Source: JAYVSZ01 sp043774925 (GTDB lineage Bacteria; Pseudomonadota; Gammaproteobacteria; Burkholderiales; Methylophilaceae). From it: DNA of 18,827 bases. The notes under the pieces were generated by a model, which was not told the origin of the DNA, did not search any database, and worked only from the letters and a program-made list of their open reading frames with translations. The DNA lies in assembly GCA_043774925.1 (NCBI GenBank), contig JAYVSZ010000034.1:1-18827 (forward strand). The letters are read 5' to 3'. The translations under genes and the position numbers were made by a program. This document shows positions 1 to 6,624 of this stretch, piece by piece; position 1 is the first letter of the stretch, and each line of letters begins with the position of its first letter.

Positions 1-366
1 GTAAAAGAAGCTTTCTGCTTTTCCATCAACTCCGCGTTCCAGGTCGCTCACTTGCAAATCGGGAACACCTAGTGCCGCCAATTTTTTCATTAGTGGTGCG
101 CTAGCGTTACCGGAAGCATCTAATGCGACCGAGACTGGCAGAATTTTTTCGCGTAATAATTTATCCGGCGAGGTAGCACGAACCTGCGTGATGCTGATCG
201 CCAGACGGCGCGGTGAGGCGTAGCTAGTCGCTATGGAATCGGCCTCCAAAAAATCACGTGATTTAAGTCCATTGAGAATGCCAGCTGCAAAAGCCTCTCC
301 CAATTTGGCGAGCGCTTTTGGTGGTAATTCTTCTGTAAGTAGTTCGACTAATAGTGTTTGGTTCAT
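1..366 (-). CDS. glyS: Glycyl-tRNA synthetase beta subunit, N-terminal part (cut by window edge)
   Basis: Beta chain of the bacterial alpha2-beta2 glycyl-tRNA synthetase, which works with GlyQ to charge tRNA-Gly in the cytoplasm. The ATG at 366 opens a frame that stays open to base 1, giving 122 residues. The product begins MNQTLLVELLTEELPPKAL, the family's hallmark amino end (LL-E-TEELP), followed by SYASPRRLAI, also typical of GlyS N-termini. The rest, expected to be roughly 560-600 more residues, lies to the left of the window. It sits 72 bases downstream of glyQ on the same strand, the usual glyQS arrangement, so the two are probably co-transcribed. Nothing looks broken in the visible part. 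Confidence 0.95.
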   Translation of the reverse strand, partial: MNQTLLVELLTEELPPKALAKLGEAFAAGILNGLKSRDFLEADSIATSYASPRRLAISITQVRATSPDKLLREKILPVSVALDASGNASAPLMKKLAALGVPDLQVSDLERGVDGKAESFFY

Positions 367-438
367 TTCTTTGTTCCGGAATAGAGACTAGCGGCGCTGA
401 TGATTAAACGCTGCGATTGCGCTGCATTTACGCTGCCT

Positions 439-1401
439 TTAAGCTGCTTTTTGTTCGTTCTTTTTTTTGTCGAGATAATCGAGTTTATGTTGGTCATCCG
501 CCGCACACATAGGAAAACCCAATTTCTCACGCGAGGCATAATAGGCAGCAGCAACTGCACGCGATAAATTGCGGATCCGGCCGATGTAGGCCGCGCGTTC
601 AGTAACCGAAATAGCACCGCGAGCATCAAGTAAATTGAAGGTGTGCCCAGCTTTTAAAATCATTTCGTACGCTGGTAGGGCCAAAGATTTTTCTTCAACA
701 TCGAGCAGGCGTTTTGCTTCGGCTTCGTAATTGGCAAACAGCGAAAACAAGAAATCCGTGTTCGAATATTCAAAATTAAAGGTCGATTGTTCAACCTCAT
801 TTTGATGGAATACGTCGCCGTAGGAGAGGCGCACGGTGCGACCGTTTTCTTCACGTTCGGTCCAAACTAAGTCGTAGACATTTTCTACGCCTTGCAGATA
901 CATTGCCAGACGCTCGATACCGTAGGTTATTTCGCCTAAGATAGGTTTGCAATCGAGTCCGCCTACTTGTTGGAAGTAGGTAAATTGTGTGACTTCCATA
1001 CCGTTAAGCCAAACTTCCCAACCCAAACCCCAAGCGCCTAGCGTTGGGTTTTCCCAGTCATCTTCAACAAAGCGAATATCGTTCTTTTTTAAATCAAAAC
1101 CCAGCGCTTCGAGCGAGCCTAAATAAAGCTCCAAAATGTCTGCTGGCGCTGGCTTTAACACTACTTGAAACTGGTAGTAATGTTGCAAGCGGTTTGGGTT
1201 TTCACCATAACGACCATCTTTTGGGCGGCGGCTCGGCTGCACATACGCAGCTTTCCATGGCTCTGGACCTAGCGCGCGGAGGAATGTAGCGGTATGTGAA
1301 GTGCCTGCGCCAACTTCCATGTCGTAAGGTTGCAATAGCGCGCAACCTTGCGCGTCCCAGTAACTTTGTAAATTTAGAGTAATTTGCTGAAAGGTCAACA
1401 T
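439..1401 (-). CDS. glyQ: Glycyl-tRNA synthetase alpha subunit
   Basis: Catalytic (class II aminoacyl-tRNA synthetase) subunit that activates glycine and, with GlyS, charges tRNA-Gly. Family motifs run through the whole protein: QGCALLQPYDMEVGAGTSH near the start, AAYVQPSRRPKDGRYGENP, HYYQFQVVLKP, ENPTLGAWGLGWEVWLNG, EVTQFTYFQQVGG, and YYASREKLGFPMC near the end. The frame extends upstream to 1455, but the ATG at 1401 (MLTFQQITLNLQSYW) matches family N-termini and gives 320 residues. The longer form would overlap the end of lnt by 22 bases. With the 1401 start there is a 32-base gap after lnt. No strong ribosome binding site is visible, so translation may depend on coupling to lnt. Confidence 0.95.
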   Translation of the reverse strand: MLTFQQITLNLQSYWDAQGCALLQPYDMEVGAGTSHTATFLRALGPEPWKAAYVQPSRRPKDGRYGENPNRLQHYYQFQVVLKPAPADILELYLGSLEALGFDLKKNDIRFVEDDWENPTLGAWGLGWEVWLNGMEVTQFTYFQQVGGLDCKPILGEITYGIERLAMYLQGVENVYDLVWTEREENGRTVRLSYGDVFHQNEVEQSTFNFEYSNTDFLFSLFANYEAEAKRLLDVEEKSLALPAYEMILKAGHTFNLLDARGAISVTERAAYIGRIRNLSRAVAAAYYASREKLGFPMCAADDQHKLDYLDKKKNEQKAA

Positions 1402-1433
1402 TTGTAATTTTGGTGTTTGCGAAAAGCTCGATT

Positions 1434-2951
1434 TTACACGGCTTTGCGTCGCCAAACAAAGGCAATTGCGCTAAAGCAAAAGATGATAAACGGCCAATTG
1501 CCCCAACGCACGTAAGGCGTGCTGCCAATGTAGCTTTGCGCGGTCACATTTAGCGTAGTTTTGGTGTCGTGCGGGGCGTGGGCGAGCACATAGCCGTGTT
1601 GGTCAATCGCCGCTGTAGCGCCGGTATTGGTGGCACGCAGCATATAACGCCCTGTCTCTAGCGCACGCGCTTGCGAAAATTGCATATGTTGATATGCCGC
1701 GATGGAATGGCCGTACCAAGCGTCGTTGCTAGTATTGACGAGCAGTGTAGCGTTGGCGGCATTATGGATGATTTCTTCGCCAAATACATCTTCGTAGCAA
1801 ATATTCACTGCAACTTTTAAATTAAAATCTGGCTGCCCTGCAGGCCGCACGATGTTAAAAGACATTGGTGCTTGTTGCTGGCCGCCTCGGCTTAGGTCGC
1901 TCAAGGGAATATTCAGCCAATCGCGGTAAATCCAGCCGAACACTTTTTTGAGCGGAATAAACTCACCAAATGGCACTAAATGATTTTTGCGATAGGTTTG
2001 CGTCGGCGCTGTGCCAAAGCTGAGCGCGCTATTAAAATATTCTTGCGTGCTTTCGTTATATTCCACCATACCAACAATAATATCGCCCTTATTTTGCTTG
2101 GCGTGCGCGGCAAGCGCGCTTTTTATGCCTTCGTCTAATTGGCTAGCAATCACTGGCAGCGCGGTTTCTGGCAAAATAATCAGTGGCGCTTTGCTAGCTT
2201 TTGCCATGCTTAAATATTGGTCAATAGTGCTTTGTGCTTTTTCGGGCGACCATTTCGTATCTTGCGCGATATTGCCTTGTAGTAAAGCTACGTTGATAGG
2301 TGTGCCGATTGGCGTGGTCCATTCAATCGGTTTTATGATGAGCCCAAGCACTAAGATGCCAACTAAAATGTCGGTATTGTCGCGTTTTTGTTCCAGTTTT
2401 AGCTGCGTATTTGCAAATCGAAATGCAATTAAAGCTGCCACAAAAACGGTAATCACCGATACACCATACACGCCTACAATTGGCATATAGCCAGTCAGTG
2501 GGCTGTGCGGCACTTGGCTATAACCAAGTGTAAGCCACGGAAATCCGGTAAAAATCCAGCTGCGAAGCCAGTCGCTTAAACCCCATAACACGGGAATGCT
2601 GATTAACAAAAAGCCAAATCGCTTGCTTAAATAGCCCACTAAACCCACAAATAGCGCCATAAATGCGCACAGGCAAAAAGTGCAAAAGCCCGCGAACCAC
2701 CACGGCATGCCACCAAAAGTGTGCAGCGCGATGTAAATCCAATAAATGCCAACGCTATATAAACCGAGGCCATAGCTGAAACCCAATATCCATGCGCCTG
2801 CCGGCGTATCTGTTTTTGCCCAAAAATAGCATAAACCAGCAATGGCAAAAATTGGGATGGGGAAAATATAAAAAGGCGCAAAACCCAATACAGACAAAGC
2901 GCCTAGCGCAAGGGCGAACAAAATTTTTTGAAATTTGGCAGTTAAAATCAT
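1434..2951 (-). CDS. lnt: Apolipoprotein N-acyltransferase
   Basis: Inner-membrane enzyme that adds the third acyl chain to the N-terminal cysteine of lipoproteins, the last step of lipoprotein maturation before Lol export. The N-terminal half is a set of hydrophobic segments and the C-terminal half is a nitrilase-fold domain. The catalytic triad can be placed, counting from the ATG at 2951, as Glu262 in ILPETALP, Lys322 in YRKNHLVPFGEF and Cys385 in NICYEDVFG. Length from that start is 505 residues, close to the roughly 510 of the family. An in-frame start at 3002 would add 17 polar residues not expected of the family. In many proteobacteria lnt directly follows corC; here mscL and a small exported protein lie between them, so lnt probably has its own promoter in the 2952-3149 gap. 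Confidence 0.95.
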   Translation of the reverse strand: MILTAKFQKILFALALGALSVLGFAPFYIFPIPIFAIAGLCYFWAKTDTPAGAWILGFSYGLGLYSVGIYWIYIALHTFGGMPWWFAGFCTFCLCAFMALFVGLVGYLSKRFGFLLISIPVLWGLSDWLRSWIFTGFPWLTLGYSQVPHSPLTGYMPIVGVYGVSVITVFVAALIAFRFANTQLKLEQKRDNTDILVGILVLGLIIKPIEWTTPIGTPINVALLQGNIAQDTKWSPEKAQSTIDQYLSMAKASKAPLIILPETALPVIASQLDEGIKSALAAHAKQNKGDIIVGMVEYNESTQEYFNSALSFGTAPTQTYRKNHLVPFGEFIPLKKVFGWIYRDWLNIPLSDLSRGGQQQAPMSFNIVRPAGQPDFNLKVAVNICYEDVFGEEIIHNAANATLLVNTSNDAWYGHSIAAYQHMQFSQARALETGRYMLRATNTGATAAIDQHGYVLAHAPHDTKTTLNVTAQSYIGSTPYVRWGNWPFIIFCFSAIAFVWRRKAV

Positions 2952-3029
2952 TGCGTTGCAGTTAAATAAAAAGTCAGGTGATTGTAGCGTGTAATTTATC
3001 ATTATTTACATTATTTTCGCCAAAGCTTG

Positions 3030-3060
3030 CCTACTAAAGGTTGACAAAACCTTTAGTAGG
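3030..3060. repeat. Perfect 11-bp inverted repeat around the mscL -35 box
   Basis: CCTACTAAAGG (3030-3040) is repeated as its exact reverse complement CCTTTAGTAGG (3050-3060), with nine bases between. The spacer starts with TTGACA, the -35 box of the likely mscL promoter. There is no T-run on either side, so it does not look like a terminator. A regulator-binding site covering the promoter is the simplest reading (inference). Confidence 0.75.
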
Positions 3061-3070
3061 CGACTATATT
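3041..3070 (+). promoter_or_regulatory. Likely sigma-70 promoter for mscL
   Basis: TTGACA at 3041-3046, an 18-base spacer, then TATATT at 3065-3070: near-consensus -35 and -10 boxes pointing at mscL. The expected transcription start near 3077 would leave a leader of about 70 bases before the ATG at 3150. Confidence 0.65.
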
Positions 3071-3149
3071 GAGGCTCGTTTTAAGGCTTATAGGCTTTAA
3101 ACGTTTTTAACCACAATAATTTGTAGCATAACCATTAGGAGATGACAGC

Positions 3150-3554
3150 ATGAGTGAATTTAAAGACTTTATTATGCGGGGCAATGTGATGGACCTAGCA
3201 GTAGGTGTCATCATTGGCGCGGCTTTTGGTAAGATTGTAGATTCATTAGTAAACGATATTATTATGCCTATCGTGGGTAAAATTACGGGCGGTGTGGATT
3301 TTAGCAATATGTATATTCCGCTGAATGGTCAAGCGGCAGATTTGGCATTGGTTGAGGCAAAAAAAGCAGGCGCAGTATTGGCTTACGGCAACTTTATTAC
3401 TATTGTAGTTAACTTTGTTATTTTGGCTTTCATCATTTTTATGATGGTAAAACAAGTCAATAAAATGAAAAAAGAGGCACCGCCAGCAGCACCAGCACCA
3501 ACACCAGACGACATTGTGTTATTGCGTGAAATTCGCGATTCTTTGAAAAAGTAA
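3150..3554 (+). CDS. mscL: Large-conductance mechanosensitive channel
   Basis: Homopentameric inner-membrane channel that opens under membrane tension and releases solutes during osmotic downshock. The N-terminus MSEFKDFIMRGNVMDLAVGV is the family signature, and the first membrane segment (about residues 15-45) contains the glycine-rich pore-lining stretch GVIIGAAFGKIV. A second segment lies at about 73-100 (YGNFITIVVNFVILAFIIF), then a Pro/Ala linker (APPAAPAPTP) and the C-terminal helical bundle ending DIVLLREIRDSLKK. At 134 residues it is of normal length. AGGAG at 3138-3142 gives a good ribosome binding site. The gene has its own promoter and terminator and lies opposite to its neighbours, inserted in what is usually a continuous corC-lnt block. 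Confidence 0.96.
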   Translation: MSEFKDFIMRGNVMDLAVGVIIGAAFGKIVDSLVNDIIMPIVGKITGGVDFSNMYIPLNGQAADLALVEAKKAGAVLAYGNFITIVVNFVILAFIIFMMVKQVNKMKKEAPPAAPAPTPDDIVLLREIRDSLKK

Positions 3555-3582
3555 TCACTACGCTAATTAAGTGCTATAAATA

Positions 3583-3607
3583 AAAAAGGGCTTAAAAAGC
3601 CCTTTTT
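3583..3607. terminator. Bidirectional rho-independent terminator between mscL and the exported protein gene
   Basis: AAAAAGGGCTT (3583-3593), a three-base loop, then AAGCCCTTTTT (3597-3607). The A-run and T-run make it usable from both sides. It lies between the convergent ends of mscL (3554) and the minus-strand gene ending at 3615. Confidence 0.88.
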
Positions 3608-3614
3608 CAATTTG

Positions 3615-4073
3615 TTATTTATATTCTATTAGTGGCACACCATCGCCAGGCTCTTTATCGGGATCGCTTTGGGGTATTTCGTAAGTTTGGCCTTTAACTT
3701 CGGCCTCAGTGCCATCATTATTCAAAAACACCACTTGCACCACTTTGTCATCAATAAAATCCAGCTCGGTAGTGGGGTAATACGTGCCGTCTTCAGCCGT
3801 GTTAATGTTGTGATATTGCCAAATCGAGGCGACCACTTTATCCGATCCTTTTAGCTTCACATCATCGGCCGCTGCGGGTTCGCCCAGTTGTTCGATTATC
3901 TTTTTTTTATCAAATTTATTAATCGCATCCACAAAGGCTTTCTCAGTCGTTGGTAGCTCAGCCGAGACAGCGCCAGCAAGAAGTGGATGCACTTCAGCCT
4001 CGTCCGCAAAGGTCGTGAGCGCATTAAGTGCGAATAAAACAGCGATTGACGTAGATTTAATAGTGGTTTTCAT
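3615..4073 (-). CDS. Small exported protein of unknown function
   Basis: Not recognised as a named family. The product is 152 residues from the ATG at 4073. It has a positively charged start (MKTTIKS), a hydrophobic stretch and a likely signal-peptidase site around ALTTFA-DEA, so it is probably periplasmic. The mature part (about 130 residues) contains FVDAINKFDKKKIIEQLGEPA, then a region rich in beta-type sequence (ELDFIDDKVVQVVFL), and an acidic tail. The 'LGEPA ... DDKVVQVVFL' pattern recalls small BamE/SmpA-like folds, but this is only an impression. GGGGA six bases before the ATG supports the 4073 start over the TTG immediately upstream. It follows corC by 56 bases on the same strand and ends at the shared terminator, so it may be the last gene of the phoH-ybeY-corC transcript. 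Confidence 0.8.
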   Translation of the reverse strand: MKTTIKSTSIAVLFALNALTTFADEAEVHPLLAGAVSAELPTTEKAFVDAINKFDKKKIIEQLGEPAAADDVKLKGSDKVVASIWQYHNINTAEDGTYYPTTELDFIDDKVVQVVFLNNDGTEAEVKGQTYEIPQSDPDKEPGDGVPLIEYK

Positions 4074-4129
4074 CAAATTTCCCCGAAAGATGAAAATAAG
4101 AGCGATATACCTGCTAAATAGTTCCGTTT

Positions 4130-4984
4130 CTAAATACCTTCAATCGGAAATTGCTCTTCTGGAAGAATTTCAACCAAGATGGAATGTAAGCGCCTGCTAT
4201 CAGCGCGCACCACGGTAATACTGAGGTTTTCAATGGTCGTATGGTCATTGCGCTTGGGCAAGTGGCCGAACTTATTGACCACTAAACCGCCGATGGTCGA
4301 AAATTCTTCATCGCTAAAATCTGTGCCTAAAACGGCGTTAAAATCGGCAATTTCCGTCAATGCTTTCACGCGATATTTACCAGCTTCCTGCTGAATAATA
4401 TTATCTTCGTCTTCGTCGTAATCGTATTCATCTTCAATATCGCCGACGATTTGTTCCAGCACGTCCTCAATCGTCACCATGCCCGCCACACCGCCATATT
4501 CATCCACCACAATGGCAATGTGGTTGCGGTTGCTGCGAAACTCTTTTAGCAATACATTCAAGCGTTTAGATTCGGGGATGAACACCGCAGGGCGCAACAT
4601 GTCGCGCACTTCAAACTCCTCGCCCGCGTAGTACCTTAATAAGTCCTTCGCCAGCAAAATGCCAATCACATCGTTTTTGTCGTCTTCAATCACAGGAAAG
4701 CGGCTATGCGCGGTCTCGATGACGTGCGGGATAAAGGTTTCGGGGGAATCAGTGATGTCGATGACATCCATTTGCGAGCGCGGAATCATGATGTCGCGCA
4801 CTTGCATCTCGCTTACCTGCAACACGCCTTCAATCATCGCCAGCGAGTCAGAATCCATTAAATGGTTTTCGTAAGCGCCGTGCAAAAGGGCTACTAGCTG
4901 CTCGCGATCTTCAGGTTCGCGGAGTAAAAAATTGCTCAGTCGCTCTAAAAGCGACGGTTTAGGACTGGGTGAATCAGAGGCCAT
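4130..4984 (-). CDS. corC: CorC/YbeX-type CBS-domain protein
   Basis: Cytoplasmic CBS-pair protein of the CorC/YbeX family (284 residues). The family has been linked to Mg2+/Co2+ efflux and, for YbeX, to ribosome metabolism. The layout is an N-terminal helical region, MIPRSQMDVIDI opening CBS domain 1 (about 65-125), CBS domain 2 (about 130-185) with HIAIVVDEYGGVAGMVTIED, a strongly acidic linker (DIEDEYDYDEDED, about 182-194), and a CorC_HlyC domain (about 205-280, with STIGGLVVNKFGHLPKRND). There are no membrane segments, as expected for the YbeX-type soluble form rather than the CNNM-type. Its ATG overlaps the ybeY stop by one base (TAATG), indicating coupled translation. Confidence 0.93.
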   Translation of the reverse strand: MASDSPSPKPSLLERLSNFLLREPEDREQLVALLHGAYENHLMDSDSLAMIEGVLQVSEMQVRDIMIPRSQMDVIDITDSPETFIPHVIETAHSRFPVIEDDKNDVIGILLAKDLLRYYAGEEFEVRDMLRPAVFIPESKRLNVLLKEFRSNRNHIAIVVDEYGGVAGMVTIEDVLEQIVGDIEDEYDYDEDEDNIIQQEAGKYRVKALTEIADFNAVLGTDFSDEEFSTIGGLVVNKFGHLPKRNDHTTIENLSITVVRADSRRLHSILVEILPEEQFPIEGI

Positions 4985-5433
4985 TAAGTGGCGCCCTCGG
5001 TAACAATGTAGGGGTTAGCATACCCTAATTTGACTAAGATTGTTATCTCAAGGCCTTCCATCAGCTCTGCTTGCACTTCAATTTCGTGGTCGTATCCATG
5101 CAAATGCAACACGCCATGCACGGTTAAATGTGCGTAATGTGCAACTGGCGATTTGTTTTGCGCTGCCGCCTCAGCCGCTATAATAGGCGCGCACAACACA
5201 ATATCGCCCATCAAATGCGGCTCTTCGCTTAGCGGAAAAGTCAGCACATTCGTCGCGTAATCTTTGCCGCGATACGCTTTATTCAAAGCGCGGCCTTCAT
5301 CCTCATCCACAATGCGAATCGTCACCTCGGTATCCACGCGCAACGCGGCTTTCGCCCACTTTTTAAATTGGGTTTTGGTTGGGGTTTGCGTGGCAGCGCT
5401 GGCGTTTTGCACGCTTAATTGAATATTAGGCAT
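4984..5433 (-). CDS. ybeY: Endoribonuclease YbeY (rRNA maturation)
   Basis: Single-strand endoribonuclease involved in 16S rRNA 3'-end maturation and ribosome quality control. The zinc-binding motif HGVLHLHGYDH is at residues 106-116, giving the three metal-binding histidines. The preceding TNVLTFPLSE and LMGDIVLC are also conserved in the family. The 149-residue length is normal. The ATG at 5433 has only AAGG two bases upstream, too close for a normal ribosome binding site. A TATAAT on the minus strand at 5445-5440 would place transcription start at or next to the ATG, so the message may be leaderless. Normally ybeY follows phoH directly; here about 1.2 kb of other genes separate them. Confidence 0.94.
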   Translation of the reverse strand: MPNIQLSVQNASAATQTPTKTQFKKWAKAALRVDTEVTIRIVDEDEGRALNKAYRGKDYATNVLTFPLSEEPHLMGDIVLCAPIIAAEAAAQNKSPVAHYAHLTVHGVLHLHGYDHEIEVQAELMEGLEITILVKLGYANPYIVTEGAT

Positions 5434-5439
5434 TGCCTT

Positions 5440-5449
5440 ATTATATAAT
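5440..5449. promoter_or_regulatory. Palindromic shared -10 element between ybeY and the DUF1905 gene
   Basis: ATTATATAAT is its own reverse complement and carries TATAAT on both strands (5444-5449 plus; 5445-5440 minus). The two divergent ATGs are 22 bases apart and each lies exactly 11.5 bases from the palindrome centre. Either -10 box would start transcription at about the ATG. No convincing -35 box is seen on either side. Confidence 0.5.
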
Positions 5450-5455
5450 TAAACC

Positions 5456-5770
5456 ATGATAGATTTGAGTTTTAGCTTTAGTGGCGAATGCTGGCGCTGG
5501 CAGAGCACTGCCACCGCTTGGTACTTTATCACCTTGCCAGAAGAAAAATCGGAAGAAATAAAATTCTTCAGCGAAAACCATAGCGCAAAAAGACGTGGCT
5601 GGGGCGCAGTGCGTGTGCAGGCGACGATTGGCGAAACCACATGGGAAACCTCGATATTTCCGTCTGCATCCAACAACGCTTATATTTTGCCCATTAAAGC
5701 GGTCGTGCGGAAAAAAGAGAAAATTCTTGTGGATAATGTGGTGGAAGTGCAGCTAAAAATTGAAGTTTAG
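5456..5770 (+). CDS. DUF1905-domain protein
   Basis: A 104-residue single-domain protein that matches DUF1905 by eye: WYFITLPEE in the first third, a KRRGWGAVRVQATIGET core, then WETSIFPS and YILPIKAVVRKKEKI. The family forms a small beta-rich fold of unknown biochemical function. There is no signal peptide or membrane segment. The gene points away from ybeY and toward the SLATT gene, ending nine bases before the SLATT stop codon. No Shine-Dalgarno precedes the ATG, and the -10 box at 5444-5449 suggests a leaderless message. Whether it came with the TIR-SLATT cassette or separately cannot be told from the sequence. Confidence 0.85.
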   Translation: MIDLSFSFSGECWRWQSTATAWYFITLPEEKSEEIKFFSENHSAKRRGWGAVRVQATIGETTWETSIFPSASNNAYILPIKAVVRKKEKILVDNVVEVQLKIEV

Positions 5771-5779
5771 CCACATATT

Positions 5780-6229
5780 TTAAATATGTTTAAGTTGTTT
5801 TGCCGCATCATCACGTCCTGAAATCCATTTCGAATGCTCCGTAGAAATTAGTGATTCAACGCGGTCAACTAATTGTTTTTTTGCCTCATCATCATTAAGA
5901 CCGTCATATGGCCCTGCGAGGCCAATAAAGGTGTATTTTTCGTGTCGAAGAGCTTCGCACGTAGACCTATAAGTCACCCAATTATGTTGCCACTGGTTAA
6001 GATGCTGAATCGCTTCAAGTACGAGAATTGAGGCACCAAGAATGCTAGTTAAAGTTGGCATAAAGTGTGCGGAAACAGGGATGCCTGCTGCGCAAAGAAT
6101 TTCGATAAACTTTGTAATTTTGTAACAGCGCTGTGCACTTACGCAACGAGTGTCGTAGTATTGAATTTGGCTTTCTAAGCGACTATAGCCGCTATCAGGT
6201 TCGTTATCTGTTGGTTTGCAAAAAATCAT
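5780..6229 (-). CDS. SLATT (DUF4231) two-TM membrane protein, putative effector
   Basis: A 149-residue protein of the SLATT/DUF4231 type. An N-terminal helix carries RLESQIQYYDTRC (about 17-29). Two adjacent hydrophobic segments follow (about 38-56 and 57-74, ILCAAGIPV and LTSILGASILVLEAI). Then come the family's hallmarks LNQWQHNWVTYRSTCEALRHEKY (78-100; shared pattern Q-W...W..YR...E.L..E.Y), AGPYDG, and a C-terminal LVDRVESLISTEHSKW helix. SLATT proteins are predicted pore-forming or membrane-disrupting effectors of nucleotide-signal defence systems (family knowledge). The ATG overlaps the stop of the TIR gene by one base (TAATG), and its GAGGAGG binding site lies within the last TIR codons, so the two are translationally coupled. 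It has no fused sensor domain (no SLOG, SIR2 or Macro). Confidence 0.85.
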   Translation of the reverse strand: MIFCKPTDNEPDSGYSRLESQIQYYDTRCVSAQRCYKITKFIEILCAAGIPVSAHFMPTLTSILGASILVLEAIQHLNQWQHNWVTYRSTCEALRHEKYTFIGLAGPYDGLNDDEAKKQLVDRVESLISTEHSKWISGRDDAAKQLKHI

Positions 6230-6615
6230 TATGCCTCCTCAATTAGTCTTGTGAGATAAGCCATGTCCCACGTCCAGCAAGTGCGTCCTACCACAGATGT
6301 AGGTAGGGTAACCTGCGTTAGTCCTTGAATTGCCATAAGTATAATTGTATTACCCTTATTTATTGATGTTTCTAGCTCCCAATTGACCCACTGACTTGTG
6401 TGAGTGTTTCTGCTAATAATACAAACGGTTATGGAAGTTCTATTTATTTTTTCTCGTATCTGACTTTTGATGTAGTCCGCATTAGTGCTGTTATAAGGTG
6501 TGGATACTGATTCATCGTAGAATTCTATGGGATGCCTAGGGTTTGATGCAAGCAGACGAATTCCGTTAACAGTTTGCCTATCTTCCACCAAAAAGCTTAA
6601 AAATATTCGTTTCAT
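6229..6615 (-). CDS. ThsB-like TIR-domain protein (DUF1863/MTH538 type)
   Basis: A compact 128-residue TIR-like protein. It opens with the first strand KRIFLSFLVEDR, then IEFYDESVSTPYNSTNADYIKSQI split over residues 30-53 (the part after FYDES resembles the ThsB/DUF1863 group), then TVCIISRNTHTSQWVNWELE (63-82). Glu80 in WVNWE is the expected catalytic-type glutamate of NAD-processing TIR domains. There is no partner domain, signal peptide or membrane segment. ThsB proteins make cyclic or modified ADP-ribose signals on phage infection that switch on a separate effector; here the natural partner is the overlapping SLATT gene (inference). The start lies nine bases after phoH: TAGGAGCAAAGT precedes the ATG, so AGGAG of its binding site uses the last bases of the phoH stop codon. 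Sampled stretches of the pair are markedly more A+T-rich than phoH. Confidence 0.85.
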   Translation of the reverse strand: MKRIFLSFLVEDRQTVNGIRLLASNPRHPIEFYDESVSTPYNSTNADYIKSQIREKINRTSITVCIISRNTHTSQWVNWELETSINKGNTIILMAIQGLTQVTLPTSVVGRTCWTWDMAYLTRLIEEA

Positions 6616-6624
6616 ACTTTGCTC

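Noticed and set aside
366..438. Riboswitch or attenuator between glyQ and glyS
   Set aside because: The 72-base gap shows only repeated GC-rich short words and no stable stem with a T-run or recognisable aptamer.
1402..1455. Longer glyQ starting at 1455
   Set aside because: The extra 18 residues do not resemble GlyQ N-termini and would overlap the end of lnt; the ATG at 1401 matches the family.
2011..2490. Plus-strand 159-residue open frame
   Set aside because: It is antisense to lnt, which has its catalytic triad in the same region.
5780..6615. Canonical Thoeris system
   Set aside because: The TIR protein looks ThsB-like, but the partner is a 149-residue SLATT protein with no SIR2, SLOG or Macro domain, so neither described Thoeris effector type is present here.
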